DNA of 64,000 nucleotides from Sulfuriferula plumbiphila. Lineage in GTDB: Bacteria > Pseudomonadota > Gammaproteobacteria > Burkholderiales > Sulfuriferulaceae. Both the position numbers and the translations under genes were made by a program. The DNA lies in assembly GCF_009938015.1 (NCBI RefSeq), contig NZ_AP021884.1:682001-746000 (forward strand). Direction: 5' to 3'. This document shows, piece after piece, positions 53,845 to 62,294 of the stretch. How positions within the stretch are numbered: position 1 is the first letter of the stretch; each line of letters starts with the position of its first letter. The notes beneath the pieces were generated by a model. The model saw nothing but the letters and a program-made list of their open reading frames with translations, was not told the DNA's origin and searched no databases.

Positions 53845-55182
53845 GTGACCGACCGATTCAGCCATTCCAGCGACCACCTGCAAACCCTCGTCCACGACAT
53901 GCTTGCTTACGCCCGCCAGCAGGGCGCCACCGGCTGCGAAGCCGAGGCCTCCGCCGGATTCGGCCAGAGCGTGACGGTGCGCAAAGGCGAAGTGGAAACC
54001 ATCGAATACAACCGCGACAAGGGCATCGCCGTGTCGGTGTACATCGGCCAGCGCAAGGGCCACGCGTCCACTTCCGATTTTGGCACGGAGGCGCTGCATG
54101 CCACGGTGGACAAGGCGCTCACCATCGCGCGCTACACTGCCGAGGACAGCTTTGCCGGGCTGCCGGATGAAGCATTGCTGGCGCGCGACATTCCCGATCT
54201 CGACCTCTACCATCCTTGGGCGTACAGCGTGGAGCAGGCGATTGACGCAGCGCGCGAGTGCGAAGCCGCCGCGCTCGCCGTGGACAGCCGTATCAGCAAT
54301 TCCGAAGGCGCCAGCGTCAATACCCAGGAGTCGCTGTTTGTGTACGGCAACAGCCTGGGCTTTCTGGCGGGCTACCCGACCTCGCGCCACGCCATCAGCT
54401 GCGCGGTGATTGCCGGATCGGCAGCAGGGATGCAGCGCGATTACTGGTATACCACTGCGCGCGATGCAGCGGACATGGATGCCGGCACCACCGTGGGCCG
54501 CCGTGCCGGCGAGCGCAGCCTGCGTCGGCTGGATGCGCGCCGGGTGAAAACCGGCCAGGTGCCGGTGCTGTTTGAAGCGCCGGTGGCGGCAGGACTGCTC
54601 GGGCATTTCGTTTCCGCTGCCAGCGGCGGCAACCTGTACCGCAAGTCGTCGTTTCTGCTCGACAGCCTTGGTCAGCAGGTATTTGCCCCGCTCGTGCAGA
54701 TTGCCGAGCGCCCGCATATCCCCAAGGGGCTGGCCAGCAGCCCGTTTGATAATGAAGGCGTGGCCACGCAGGATCGTGACCTGGTCAAGGACGGCGTGCT
54801 GGGCGGCTATTTCCTCAGCAGTTACAGCGCGCGCAAGCTGGGGATGCCGTCCACCGGCAATGCCGGCGGCAACCATAACCTGATTTTGTCCAGTACCGGC
54901 GAAGATTTCGCCGCCCTGCTCAAAAAAATGGATACCGGTCTGCTGGTCACTGAACTGCTTGGCCATGGCATCAATACCGTCACCGGCGACTACTCGCGCG
55001 GTGCGGCCGGCTTCTGGGTGGAAAACGGCGTGATTCAGTACCCGGTGGAAGAAATCACCATTGCCGGCAATCTCAAGGACATGTTCCTGCAGATCATCGC
55101 CATCGGCAGCGACGTCGAAGCGCGCGGCTCCAAGCAGACCGGTTCGATCCTGATTGAGCGCATGACCGTGGCCGGGGAGTGA
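53845..55182 (+). CDS. pmbA: metalloprotease accessory subunit PmbA (TldE)
   Basis: PmbA/TldE (445 residues) partners TldD, which supplies the HExxH site, in trimming unfolded peptides such as modified microcins. GEVETIEYNRDKGIAVSVYI and NTVTGDYSRGAAGFWVENG near the C-terminus are conserved; HExxH is absent, as expected. The start is GTG at 53845 after CCTGGAG. tldD is not in the window. Confidence 0.94.
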   Translation: MTDRFSHSSDHLQTLVHDMLAYARQQGATGCEAEASAGFGQSVTVRKGEVETIEYNRDKGIAVSVYIGQRKGHASTSDFGTEALHATVDKALTIARYTAEDSFAGLPDEALLARDIPDLDLYHPWAYSVEQAIDAARECEAAALAVDSRISNSEGASVNTQESLFVYGNSLGFLAGYPTSRHAISCAVIAGSAAGMQRDYWYTTARDAADMDAGTTVGRRAGERSLRRLDARRVKTGQVPVLFEAPVAAGLLGHFVSAASGGNLYRKSSFLLDSLGQQVFAPLVQIAERPHIPKGLASSPFDNEGVATQDRDLVKDGVLGGYFLSSYSARKLGMPSTGNAGGNHNLILSSTGEDFAALLKKMDTGLLVTELLGHGINTVTGDYSRGAAGFWVENGVIQYPVEEITIAGNLKDMFLQIIAIGSDVEARGSKQTGSILIERMTVAGE

Positions 55183-55510
55183 TTTGGTGAGGGGTTGCCT
55201 GCCAACAGGGCGAGTCGTAGTCTGGCTGTGCCTGCTGGGGGCGATCTGACAACAATTCGGGCGCCAACATGCAAGCACTGCTGACCCTGGCGCGCGGCCG
55301 GGTGCTGGCTGATCTGCCGGGCTCATTGCCTGCCCCGGTTTGACCGGCGTCAAGCGCAGGCACTTGACGCCGGCATGATCGATGTGCCGCTGCAGCAAGA
55401 CAACTACGGCGATTATTTCCTGCCGAGGAAATGGTGCAGATTCATTCTGGAAAAGCAGTTAACCATAGGGTTAATTAAATTGCCGTTTCAGGTCATTCAT
55501 GGAAACCACT
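55183..55510. other. non-coding gap between pmbA and ycaO
   Basis: 328 bases with no gene-like frame. A minor coding flavour (DNYGDYFLPRKW near 55402) suggests a relic, but no family was recognised. An AT-rich stretch with TTAATTAA near 55472 lies just upstream of ycaO and could hold its promoter. Confidence 0.4.
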
Positions 55511-57226
55511 ATGCAAACTGAAAGTTTCATCCCCGGTAAAGACGCTTCGCTGGAATCCTCCATCCAGTCCATGCAGTCCAGACTGGCGGCGCTGGGCTTC
55601 CACATTGAGGAACGCTCCTGGCTCAACCCCATCGTCAGCGTCTGGTCGGTGCACATCCGCGACCGAGATTGCCCGATCCTGTTTACCAACGGCAAGGGCG
55701 CATCGCAAAAGGCCGCGCTGGCGAGCGCGCTGGGCGAATTTTTCGAGCGCCTCGGCTGCCATTATTTCTGGACGCATTACTATCTGGGCGAAACCATTGC
55801 CCGGCGCGAATATGTGCATTACCCGCAAGAAAAATGGTTTCCATTCAACGCGGATGGCCACTGGCCGGAGGATTTGCTGGATGCCGGGTTGCAGGCGTTT
55901 TATAACCCTGAAGCGACGGTGCATGCGCGCGCACTGGTGGAACATAACTCCGGCAATGCCGAACGCGGCATTTGCGCGCTGCCCTACCAGCGCCAGCGCG
56001 ACGGCGCCACGCTGTGGTTCCCGGTCAACATTATTGGCAACCTGTATGTAAGCAATGGCATGTCGGCGGGTAATTCCCCCGCTGAGGCGCGCGTGCAGGC
56101 ACTGTCCGAAATCTTCGAGCGCCACGTCAAGTTCCGCATCATCGCCGAGGGCCTGTGCCTGCCCGATGTGCCGGAAGCCGTCATTGCGCGCTATCCCAAA
56201 ATCGAGGCCGGCATCCGCGACCTGCGCGCCGCTGGGTTCGGCATCCTGGTCAAGGACGCCTCGCTGGGCGGGCAATACCCGGTGATGAACGTCACCCTGC
56301 TCAACCCGCGCGACCAGGGCTGCTTTGCCAGCTTCGGCGCACACCCGCGCTTTGAAATCGCGCTGGAGCGTGCGCTCACCGAACTGTTGCAGGGCCGCGC
56401 GCTGGATGCGCTGGACGACTTCCCCGAACCCGGTTTCGACCTGGAAGAAATTGCCGATCCGCAAAACCTGGAAATTCACTTCGTCGATTCCAGCGGCATT
56501 ATCAGCTGGGAATTCCTGCGCGCCACGCCCGATCATGATTTCGCCGACTGGAGCTTCAACGGCACCACCGAGCAGGAATATGCCTGGCTATGCGAACGCA
56601 TCCACGCGCAAGAGCGCGACATCTATATCGCGGATTTCCCTGATCTGGGCGTGTATGCCTGCCGCATCATCGTCCCCGGCATGTCCGAAATCTATCCCGC
56701 CGACGACCTGGAATGGAACAACAACAGCGTCGGTAACCTGCTGCGCCACGCCATCCTGAACCTGGCGCAACTCGATGAGGTGGCGTGCAGCGAGCTGTTG
56801 GACCAGCTCGACGAACTCGCCCTCGACGACCAGCGTCCCGTCGCCGCACTGATCGGCCTCGTCGCCGACGCCGGTACGCTGTGGAAAGACCTGCGCCTGG
56901 GCGAACTCAAGACCCTGCTGGCGCTGGCGATCGGCGACAGCGAAGCGATCCGCGCAGGCTGTCACTGGGTGCGTCACTTCGAACAGCTCGACCCCGCTCG
57001 GCGCCGTGTCTACCGTTGCATCGAAGCCCTGCTATCCATGGACGACGCCGTATTCTACAGCGACAGTCTGCAAACGCTTTACGGCGCAGATACCCTGCAG
57101 CAAGCCCAGGCCATGTTGCGCGGTGAACAGCGCTTCTTTGACCTGCAGGCCCCCGGCGCGGAATTGGCGGGGTGCGATATGCATCAACGGCTGCTGGCCG
57201 CATACAGAAAATTGAATCGGGCTTGA
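55511..57226 (+). CDS. ycaO: YcaO protein, E. coli YcaO-like
   Basis: A 571-residue full-length YcaO. The ATP-binding features of the YcaO fold are seen as KAALASALGEFFERLG, EARVQALSEIFERHVKF and the YPVMNVTLLNPRD region; about 150 C-terminal residues form the helical extension of E. coli YcaO. E. coli YcaO is described as an accessory factor in S12 methylthiolation by RimO, but its biochemical role is unresolved. The ATG at 55511 (MQTESFIPGKD) matches the E. coli N-terminus better than 55499. No precursor peptide gene is next to it. Confidence 0.85.
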   Translation: MQTESFIPGKDASLESSIQSMQSRLAALGFHIEERSWLNPIVSVWSVHIRDRDCPILFTNGKGASQKAALASALGEFFERLGCHYFWTHYYLGETIARREYVHYPQEKWFPFNADGHWPEDLLDAGLQAFYNPEATVHARALVEHNSGNAERGICALPYQRQRDGATLWFPVNIIGNLYVSNGMSAGNSPAEARVQALSEIFERHVKFRIIAEGLCLPDVPEAVIARYPKIEAGIRDLRAAGFGILVKDASLGGQYPVMNVTLLNPRDQGCFASFGAHPRFEIALERALTELLQGRALDALDDFPEPGFDLEEIADPQNLEIHFVDSSGIISWEFLRATPDHDFADWSFNGTTEQEYAWLCERIHAQERDIYIADFPDLGVYACRIIVPGMSEIYPADDLEWNNNSVGNLLRHAILNLAQLDEVACSELLDQLDELALDDQRPVAALIGLVADAGTLWKDLRLGELKTLLALAIGDSEAIRAGCHWVRHFEQLDPARRRVYRCIEALLSMDDAVFYSDSLQTLYGADTLQQAQAMLRGEQRFFDLQAPGAELAGCDMHQRLLAAYRKLNRA

Positions 57227-57261
57227 TTCAAGGGGATTTAAAAAAATGGGGTCAGACTCGA

Positions 57262-57954
57262 TTAACTCTCCCGGCTTCGCGGCCTTCCTTTCGGTAGGGG
57301 GGCCACGCGCCGGGTTGCCGCCGCAGCGACACGCTCCTTGAAACGGTCAGAACCCAATACCCACGCTTTGTTCGTCGCTTCGCGAATCTCTTCAAGTGTG
57401 CCTTGACTCAGGCGCGCCTTGAACAGCCCCCGATAGGCGGACTGGCGTTCCGAGTCTGTCTTCCCCAAGTCACGATACAGCGCATGATCGGTCACAAGCT
57501 TATCAGGCTTCCCTTCCGCATGACAGGCGTAACTCGACCACGGGTATTCTCTCGGATGAGTCACCATATTGGCGCGCACTGGATTAAGCTCGATATACCG
57601 ATAACAGGTCAGCAGATAGGCTTCGCTATCGATCAAAGTCGCCCTGAAGCGGCCTTCCCACAGAGTGCCCGTGCGCTTCTGCGCATAGTTGAAATACTGT
57701 ACGTAACGCCGTCCCACCGACTGCAAGGTTTTGCCGATGCTGTTCTCCTGCTCGGGTGTCATTAACAGGTGAACGTGGTTGGTCATGAGTACGTAGGCGT
57801 GGATGGCGCAACCGTTACGCATTGCGGCCTCCTCCAGACACGCCAGGAAAAAGCGGTAGTCGTCGGCTGCAACGAAAACGATATCCCGATTATTGCCACG
57901 CACAATGACGTGCTGGGGTTGGCCGGGGAGGTTATAGCGAGGCAGGCGGGCCAT
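57262..57954 (-). CDS. REP-associated tyrosine transposase (RAYT, Y1 HUH)
   Basis: 230 residues. The HUH motif is in MTNHVHLLM (His60 and His62), and the catalytic Tyr lies in the helix LLTCYRYIELNPVRANM. N-terminus MARLPRYNLPGQPQHVIVRG is characteristic of the family. These enzymes act on single-stranded REP hairpins; full transposition is rarely seen. The C-terminal 20 residues run into the left inverted repeat. Confidence 0.88.
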   Translation of the reverse strand: MARLPRYNLPGQPQHVIVRGNNRDIVFVAADDYRFFLACLEEAAMRNGCAIHAYVLMTNHVHLLMTPEQENSIGKTLQSVGRRYVQYFNYAQKRTGTLWEGRFRATLIDSEAYLLTCYRYIELNPVRANMVTHPREYPWSSYACHAEGKPDKLVTDHALYRDLGKTDSERQSAYRGLFKARLSQGTLEEIREATNKAWVLGSDRFKERVAAAATRRVAPLPKGRPRSRES

Positions 57955-58028
57955 GGTTTATGTCAGAGCTTGACAAGGTTAACGCATGATAGTTCAGGTC
58001 AGATAATATGTCGAGTCTGACCCTATTT
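57930..58028 (+). repeat. 99-bp direct repeat, copy 1 (RAYT right end)
   Basis: Covers the RAYT start codon, its upstream region and the right inverted repeat. Copy 2 at 61402-61500 matches at 97 of 99 bases. Confidence 0.95.
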
Positions 58029-58193
58029 ACTTTGACCCTATTTACTCTAGAGTCTGACCCTATTTACTTCCATCGCTTTGACGGCCGCGTCGTCTGCGCG
58101 CAGATGCAGGCAGACTGAGGCTGGCAAGGGACGTGGCAAGGAGAAGTTAACGCAAGCAGTTTGCTTGATCTCATCAGGTATTTTCCACTCGGT

Positions 58194-58538
58194 TTATATG
58201 GAAACCACTTCATCGGCTTGGCTCAAGAGGGCACTCAGGGTCTTCATGGAGCTTTTGATAACACCCGCGGGGAGATTGCTTTCGTTCCAGCCGAGTTTGC
58301 GCAGAGAGGCACCGCAGACCTGCACCGCCATGCCCGCTTCCAGCAGTTCAATGAAGAGTTGGCGGGCCGGGTTGTCGTCGGCACCCGCCGGATGGATCAG
58401 GTGGAGTCCTTCTTCCACCAGGAACATCGTGACATCCTTGCCGTCCGCCAGCATGGCGCCTGCTAGGCGCACGGCCGTGTGGGCGCGGAAATTCTCAGCC
58501 TCTGGACTTGCATGTAGAAGGATTAGTGCAATGGTCAT
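58194..58538 (-). CDS. DsrE-like sulfur relay protein
   Basis: 114 residues in a DsrE/TusD-like fold: MTIALILLHASPEAENFRAH, then VTMFLVEEGLHLIHPAGADD, and a single Cys75 in AVQVCGASLRKLG at the position where DsrE proteins carry the persulfide. The start at 58538 has GAGG upstream; a longer frame overlaps the transporter. It is the last gene of the persulfide operon. The electron- or sulfur-acceptor is unknown. Confidence 0.75.
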   Translation of the reverse strand: MTIALILLHASPEAENFRAHTAVRLAGAMLADGKDVTMFLVEEGLHLIHPAGADDNPARQLFIELLEAGMAVQVCGASLRKLGWNESNLPAGVIKSSMKTLSALLSQADEVVSI

Positions 58539-58551
58539 GGTAACCTCAAAG

Positions 58552-59823
58552 TTAACTGGATATGGAATTGGTTTCCTGCACGGCCGAGGCAATCCATAGA
58601 CCGGATAGGGCCACGAGAATGGCGGTGAGCCAGATCGTGGGCAAGACTTCATTGCGCCATTGCGCCACCAAACCGAGCATCACACCTCCAATGGCATAGC
58701 CCGTATCCCGCCAGTAACGGTAGGTACCGAGAATCTGCCCCCGTTCCAAGGGCGGTGCGACATCGGACATGGCGGCAATGAGGTTGGGATAGAGGAGGGC
58801 CATCCCCAGCCCCATGACGGTGGCGGTGGCGATCCATGCCCAAAAAAAAGTGACTAGTGCCGTTCCCATCAAGCCCACTGCCAGTAAGGCAAAACCCAGG
58901 ACCAATGGCGTTTTGCGACCGATCCTGTCGCCCAGATGACCGGTCCATAGCTGGAACAACCCCCAGACCATGGCATAGACCCCGGTAATCCAGCCGATGC
59001 GGACTACTCCCAATCCATGCAACCGGAAAAAAATTGGGAAAAGCACCCAGACCAGCGTATCGGCGATCTTGTTGGCCACGCCCCCCTGGCACAAAGCCCG
59101 ATAGGTTACATCCTGGAAGGACACGCGCACGAAGGTTGCCCATAACCCCGCTTTTTGTGCGGGCTGGGACGCTCCAGGCGACTGCCGGTTTTGGGCATGT
59201 TCCGCATGGACCCAGGCGAGGGTGTCCTCCATCCACAAGAGCAGAACCAGCGCTGCCAGGATGACCAGAAGGCCGAAACCCAGCAGGGTCCAGCGTGGCC
59301 CATAGAGGACCGCGAGATAACCGGTGACGAGCCCTGCCAGACCTACGGCGACATAGCCCATGGCTTCGTTGATCCCAACGGCAAGTCCCCGCTGATGGCG
59401 GTCCGCGAGATCGATCTGGCTGGTGACCGTCATGGTCCAGGTGAAGGCCTGATTGATGCCCAGAAAGATATTGGCGGCCACGATCCACCACCAGTTAGGC
59501 GCGAAGAAGATCAAGAGGGGTATGGGAATACCAGCCAGCCAACCATACAGCATCACGCGCTTGCGGCCGATGCGGTCCGACAGGCCGCCGGCCACAAAAT
59601 TGAGCACCCCCTTGACCAGGCCAAAAGCAATGACGAAGGAGGCCAGGAAGAAAAACGCGCCCCGGGCCACGCCGAAGTTCTGGCTCATGGCCGGCAGCAC
59701 ATTGCGCTCCATGCCGATGACAAGACCCACGAAGAAGACCTGCGTGGTCAGCATCAAAAACTGGCCGAGATTAACACCGATACCTCTTTGGTGTGTCTTT
59801 GCCACCCGTGTCGCACTATTCAT
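58552..59823 (-). CDS. MFS transporter in the persulfide operon
   Basis: 423 residues, 12 predicted membrane segments, with the two MFS loops GGLSDRIGRKRV and TGHLGDRIGRKT. No family with known substrate was recognised. It starts at the last base of arsR (ATG overlap at 59823) and ends 14 bases before dsrE, so it is firmly part of the operon. Sulfur-compound or drug export is possible; context favours the former. Confidence 0.85.
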   Translation of the reverse strand: MNSATRVAKTHQRGIGVNLGQFLMLTTQVFFVGLVIGMERNVLPAMSQNFGVARGAFFFLASFVIAFGLVKGVLNFVAGGLSDRIGRKRVMLYGWLAGIPIPLLIFFAPNWWWIVAANIFLGINQAFTWTMTVTSQIDLADRHQRGLAVGINEAMGYVAVGLAGLVTGYLAVLYGPRWTLLGFGLLVILAALVLLLWMEDTLAWVHAEHAQNRQSPGASQPAQKAGLWATFVRVSFQDVTYRALCQGGVANKIADTLVWVLFPIFFRLHGLGVVRIGWITGVYAMVWGLFQLWTGHLGDRIGRKTPLVLGFALLAVGLMGTALVTFFWAWIATATVMGLGMALLYPNLIAAMSDVAPPLERGQILGTYRYWRDTGYAIGGVMLGLVAQWRNEVLPTIWLTAILVALSGLWIASAVQETNSISS

Positions 59824-60179
59824 TAGAATGCCTCTTTGCGAATCGGGACGACCTCGGCCATTTCCTCACGATGCTGAGTGGTGAGGTTCATCTGCTCGAG
59901 GATGAGCTGACGCAGGATTTCGCAGGTTTCCAACACCTTGGGGCTGGTCAGGCGGTAATGGCAGAAGGTGCCGCATTTGTCGCAGTGCACCAGGCCGCGC
60001 GCCTTGAGAATATTGAGATGCTGGGAAAGATTCGCCTTGGATAGGCCAGTCAGTTCCACCAACTGTCCGGCGGTATGCTCACCCCGACCCAGAGTATGAA
60101 TGATCTCCAGACGTTTGGGGTGCGCGAGCGCGGCGAAGACCTCGGCAAAGAGGGCGAAACGGACGGTCTCCGAAGTCAT
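59823..60179 (-). CDS. ArsR-family regulator, possible persulfide sensor
   Basis: 118 residues with the winged-helix of ArsR proteins (LSKANLSQHLNILKARGLVH). Cysteines are at 66, 69, 73 and 86 (CDKCGTFCHYRL, then ETCEILR). The canonical metal motif ELCVCDL is missing. Persulfide sensors such as BigR and SqrR are ArsR proteins with reactive cysteines controlling persulfide dioxygenases, matching the context here, although the Cys positions differ from those two. It overlaps the hydrolase gene by four bases. Confidence 0.82.
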   Translation of the reverse strand: MTSETVRFALFAEVFAALAHPKRLEIIHTLGRGEHTAGQLVELTGLSKANLSQHLNILKARGLVHCDKCGTFCHYRLTSPKVLETCEILRQLILEQMNLTTQHREEMAEVVPIRKEAF

Positions 60180-60913
60180 GCCGCCATCCCCAGATTGGCC
60201 GCCATGATGCGTTCCATCTCCGCCGGCCGATCGGGGATGGTGGCCACGAGTTGAGCGATGAAGCTCTCCCGGTCCATACTCAGATAGGGATCCCAGCGCT
60301 TTTCAAAGCCGAGCGTGGAGGAGGGTTTTCCTGACAGTCCCGCACCGCAGACGCTCCCGGCGGAGTGACCCGGAAAAATCTCCAGATCATCGGGAAAGTT
60401 CAGCAGGTTGCCATGAATACTGTCGTAGATTCGCCCGGCCAAGACCTCGGGGGCGCCCCCCAGGTCGGGTCGCCCGACGCTGCCGACTAAGAGGGTATCG
60501 CCGGTGAGGACGAACCATGGTTCCTGGCTGCGACGCAGATCGGTCACCAGGAGACAGATGCTGTCTGGGGTATGACCGGGCGTGTGCAAGACTCGAGTCG
60601 TCACATTGCCCGTATCCAGCACCTCGCCGTCCTGGAGTCCTCGGATGGGAAACTGCACCTGGCCCTGATCACTTTCATGCAGGCAATAGGATGCGCCGAC
60701 TCGTTCCGCCAGGACGCGTCCGCCCGAGAGGTGATCTGCATGGATATGCGTGTCGATAACGAAGCTGATGCGGACCGCTGCCTTCTCTGCCTCGGCCACA
60801 AACCACGCCTCGTCGCCAGCGACGACGTCCACGGCAATAGCGAGTCCCTTGCCGCCGCAGCCATAAAAATACGAGAGTGTCCCATCTGCGCTGCTACGTT
60901 GTTTGAAAAACAT
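60176..60913 (-). CDS. metallo-beta-lactamase fold hydrolase, persulfide dioxygenase-like
   Basis: 245 residues. THIHADH (HxHxDH at 56-61), HTPGHTPDS, LTGDTLLVGSVGRPDLG and IFPGHS give the ETHE1-like metal site; GSVGRPDLGG is typical of persulfide dioxygenases, which oxidise glutathione persulfide to sulfite. The start at 60913 has AAAGGA upstream; a longer frame to 60949 is less likely. It heads the operon that continues with the regulator, transporter and DsrE genes. No rhodanese domain is fused. Confidence 0.85.
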   Translation of the reverse strand: MFFKQRSSADGTLSYFYGCGGKGLAIAVDVVAGDEAWFVAEAEKAAVRISFVIDTHIHADHLSGGRVLAERVGASYCLHESDQGQVQFPIRGLQDGEVLDTGNVTTRVLHTPGHTPDSICLLVTDLRRSQEPWFVLTGDTLLVGSVGRPDLGGAPEVLAGRIYDSIHGNLLNFPDDLEIFPGHSAGSVCGAGLSGKPSSTLGFEKRWDPYLSMDRESFIAQLVATIPDRPAEMERIMAANLGMAA

Positions 60914-60923
60914 CGTCTCATCC

Positions 60924-60942
60924 TTTAAAGTTAAATAGTTAA
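60924..60942 (-). promoter_or_regulatory. AT-rich operator candidate before the persulfide operon
   Basis: TTTAA-AG-TTAAA and TTAA-ATAG-TTAA are two overlapping inverted repeats 11 bases upstream of the first gene. ArsR proteins bind such AT-rich palindromes at their own promoters; no operator consensus could be checked. Confidence 0.3.
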
Positions 60943-60949
60943 TAAACAT

Positions 60950-61401
60950 CTAAACTGATTGGCGCCATTGTGCGGCGTTTTGTCAACCGAAGTCAATCCC
61001 CCAAATTCCGCGATTGAAATATCACGATCCTGTTGCAGGGGTTTGGAGGGGCCGAGGCGGAAAATGGGATACCAGAGCAGGGTGTGTTCGGCCGATTCGA
61101 CGCGGTTGCTGGCGATCACGTGCTACTTCGGCGCACGGTCGAACAGTCCGGAATGCCATCGATGTCCCGTTCATGCGGGGGCCATTCAACCCCTATGCGA
61201 ATTCAATCGCGGAACTCGGATATTACGCTGCCTTTGACATTATCAGCGCAACACACAGCGCGTAACCAAGCTGTCCGCGTTTGCAGATTACTTGCGCGAA
61301 CGCCAGGCGCCACGCTGACCGCTGCGCTGCTAGTGTAGTGCTTCGTTCTTCTTGGAGCCAATGCGGCGATTGGCACGAATGACTTTCTGCAGGATGTCAT
61401 T
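60950..61401. other. gap with decayed coding traces
   Basis: About 450 bases without a complete gene. The frame at 61110-61260 reads like protein (RTVRNAIDVPFMRGPFNPYA, then NSIAELGYYAAF) but has no start, no family match from memory, and stops soon. Likely the remains of a gene cut by the rearrangement at the copy 2 repeat. Confidence 0.4.
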
Positions 61402-61500
61402 GGTTATAGCGAGGCAGGCGGGCCATGGTTTGTGTCAGAGCTTGTCAAGGTTAACGCATGATAGTTCAGGTCAGATAATATGTCGAGTCTGACCCTATTT
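61402..61500 (+). repeat. 99-bp direct repeat, copy 2 (truncated RAYT end)
   Basis: 97/99 identical to 57930-58028 and in the same orientation, but without the rest of the transposase gene. A further copy of the terminal ATATGTCGAGTCTGACCC follows at 61513-61530, directly abutting the truncated exporter. Confidence 0.95.
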
Positions 61501-61538
61501 TTCTGCTATTTATATGTCGAGTCTGACCCTATTTTTCC

Positions 61539-62294
61539 CTAGAGGTGGTCTTTTTTCGCCCCTACCGAAGCCGCGATCGCCATCGATGCCGACACCCCGC
61601 AAACCGATCCGCCTACACCTAACACGGCGGCCAGCTTACGATCCAGGCCGAACACCCGGGTGCCGAGGAAATAAATCGTCGTGCAAGTGACCAAGGAGAT
61701 AATGGTCGCCTGGGCGATGGCTACTGGCCCGGCCGTGAGCACCAGCGTAATGGGAAAGGTCGCCCCTAGCAGCACAATGCCGAGTTTGATGAAGTATTCC
61801 ACCCGGAAGGCGGCATCCATCCACCGCGGCAACTTTACGAAGTTGGCGATGACCAGGCCAACCACCAATGCGACCAATGGCGGTTCCAGGTTAAACTGGG
61901 CCGCATTTGCCCATCCGGCGATCGCGAACATGATGATCGCCATGATGTAGAGGAAGACGAACGATGGCACAAATTGAGAAAGCTTGATCCCCATGATATG
62001 GGTGGTGACGCCGAAGACCACGAGCCAAGTGACGAACTGGAGGGAATACATCCCGGCATGTTGCGAGAAGTGATCGGTCAATTGTCCGAATGACGTCCAT
62101 TTAAGACCACCAGGATTGATGGCCAGCGATTTGAGAAATGTGCTGCCGTTGGCGAACAGGAGGACGGCGATGACCATGATGCCGATGCCGATCCAGATTG
62201 CCCACCAATCCTCCTTCAGATACAGATCCCCCCAACCTGGCCTGCGTACCTTGGCCACTTCGCTGCTTTCGTTCCACGAATCCTGCGTTGTCAT
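61539..62294 (-). pseudogene. putative sulfate exporter (YeiH/Cons_hypoth698), C-terminal half lost
   Basis: 251 residues remain. Membrane segments and LYLKEDWWAIWIGIGIMVIA, KLGIVLLGATFPIT and VLGVGGSVCGVSASMAIAAS belong to the putative sulfate exporter family, whose full-length members continue for another 150-250 residues after GAKKDHL. Here a stop follows immediately, supplied by repeat-derived DNA (61531-61541). The start at 62294 has GGAGGA. Placed downstream of sorAB, it would export the sulfate made by sulfite oxidation. Probably non-functional. Confidence 0.75.

Larger units (their letters stand above)
57244..58028 (-). mobile_element. RAYT element with 18-bp inverted termini
   Basis: AAATGGGGTCAGACTCGA (57244-57261) and TCGAGTCTGACCCTATTT (58011-58028) are inverted copies (17/18) flanking a single HUH transposase gene; the element is 785 bp. 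The right-hand tail (GACCCTATTT) is reiterated at 58034 and 58053. Such ends resemble the REP-type sequences that RAYTs recognise. Confidence 0.7.

Noticed and set aside
53743-55398. 551-codon minus-strand ORF across pmbA
   Set aside because: Antisense shadow; pmbA has the conserved family motifs.
58045-58064. 58019-58064 tails as a CRISPR-like or tandem minisatellite array
   Set aside because: Only three unevenly spaced, partly matching units; better explained as reiterated RAYT ends.
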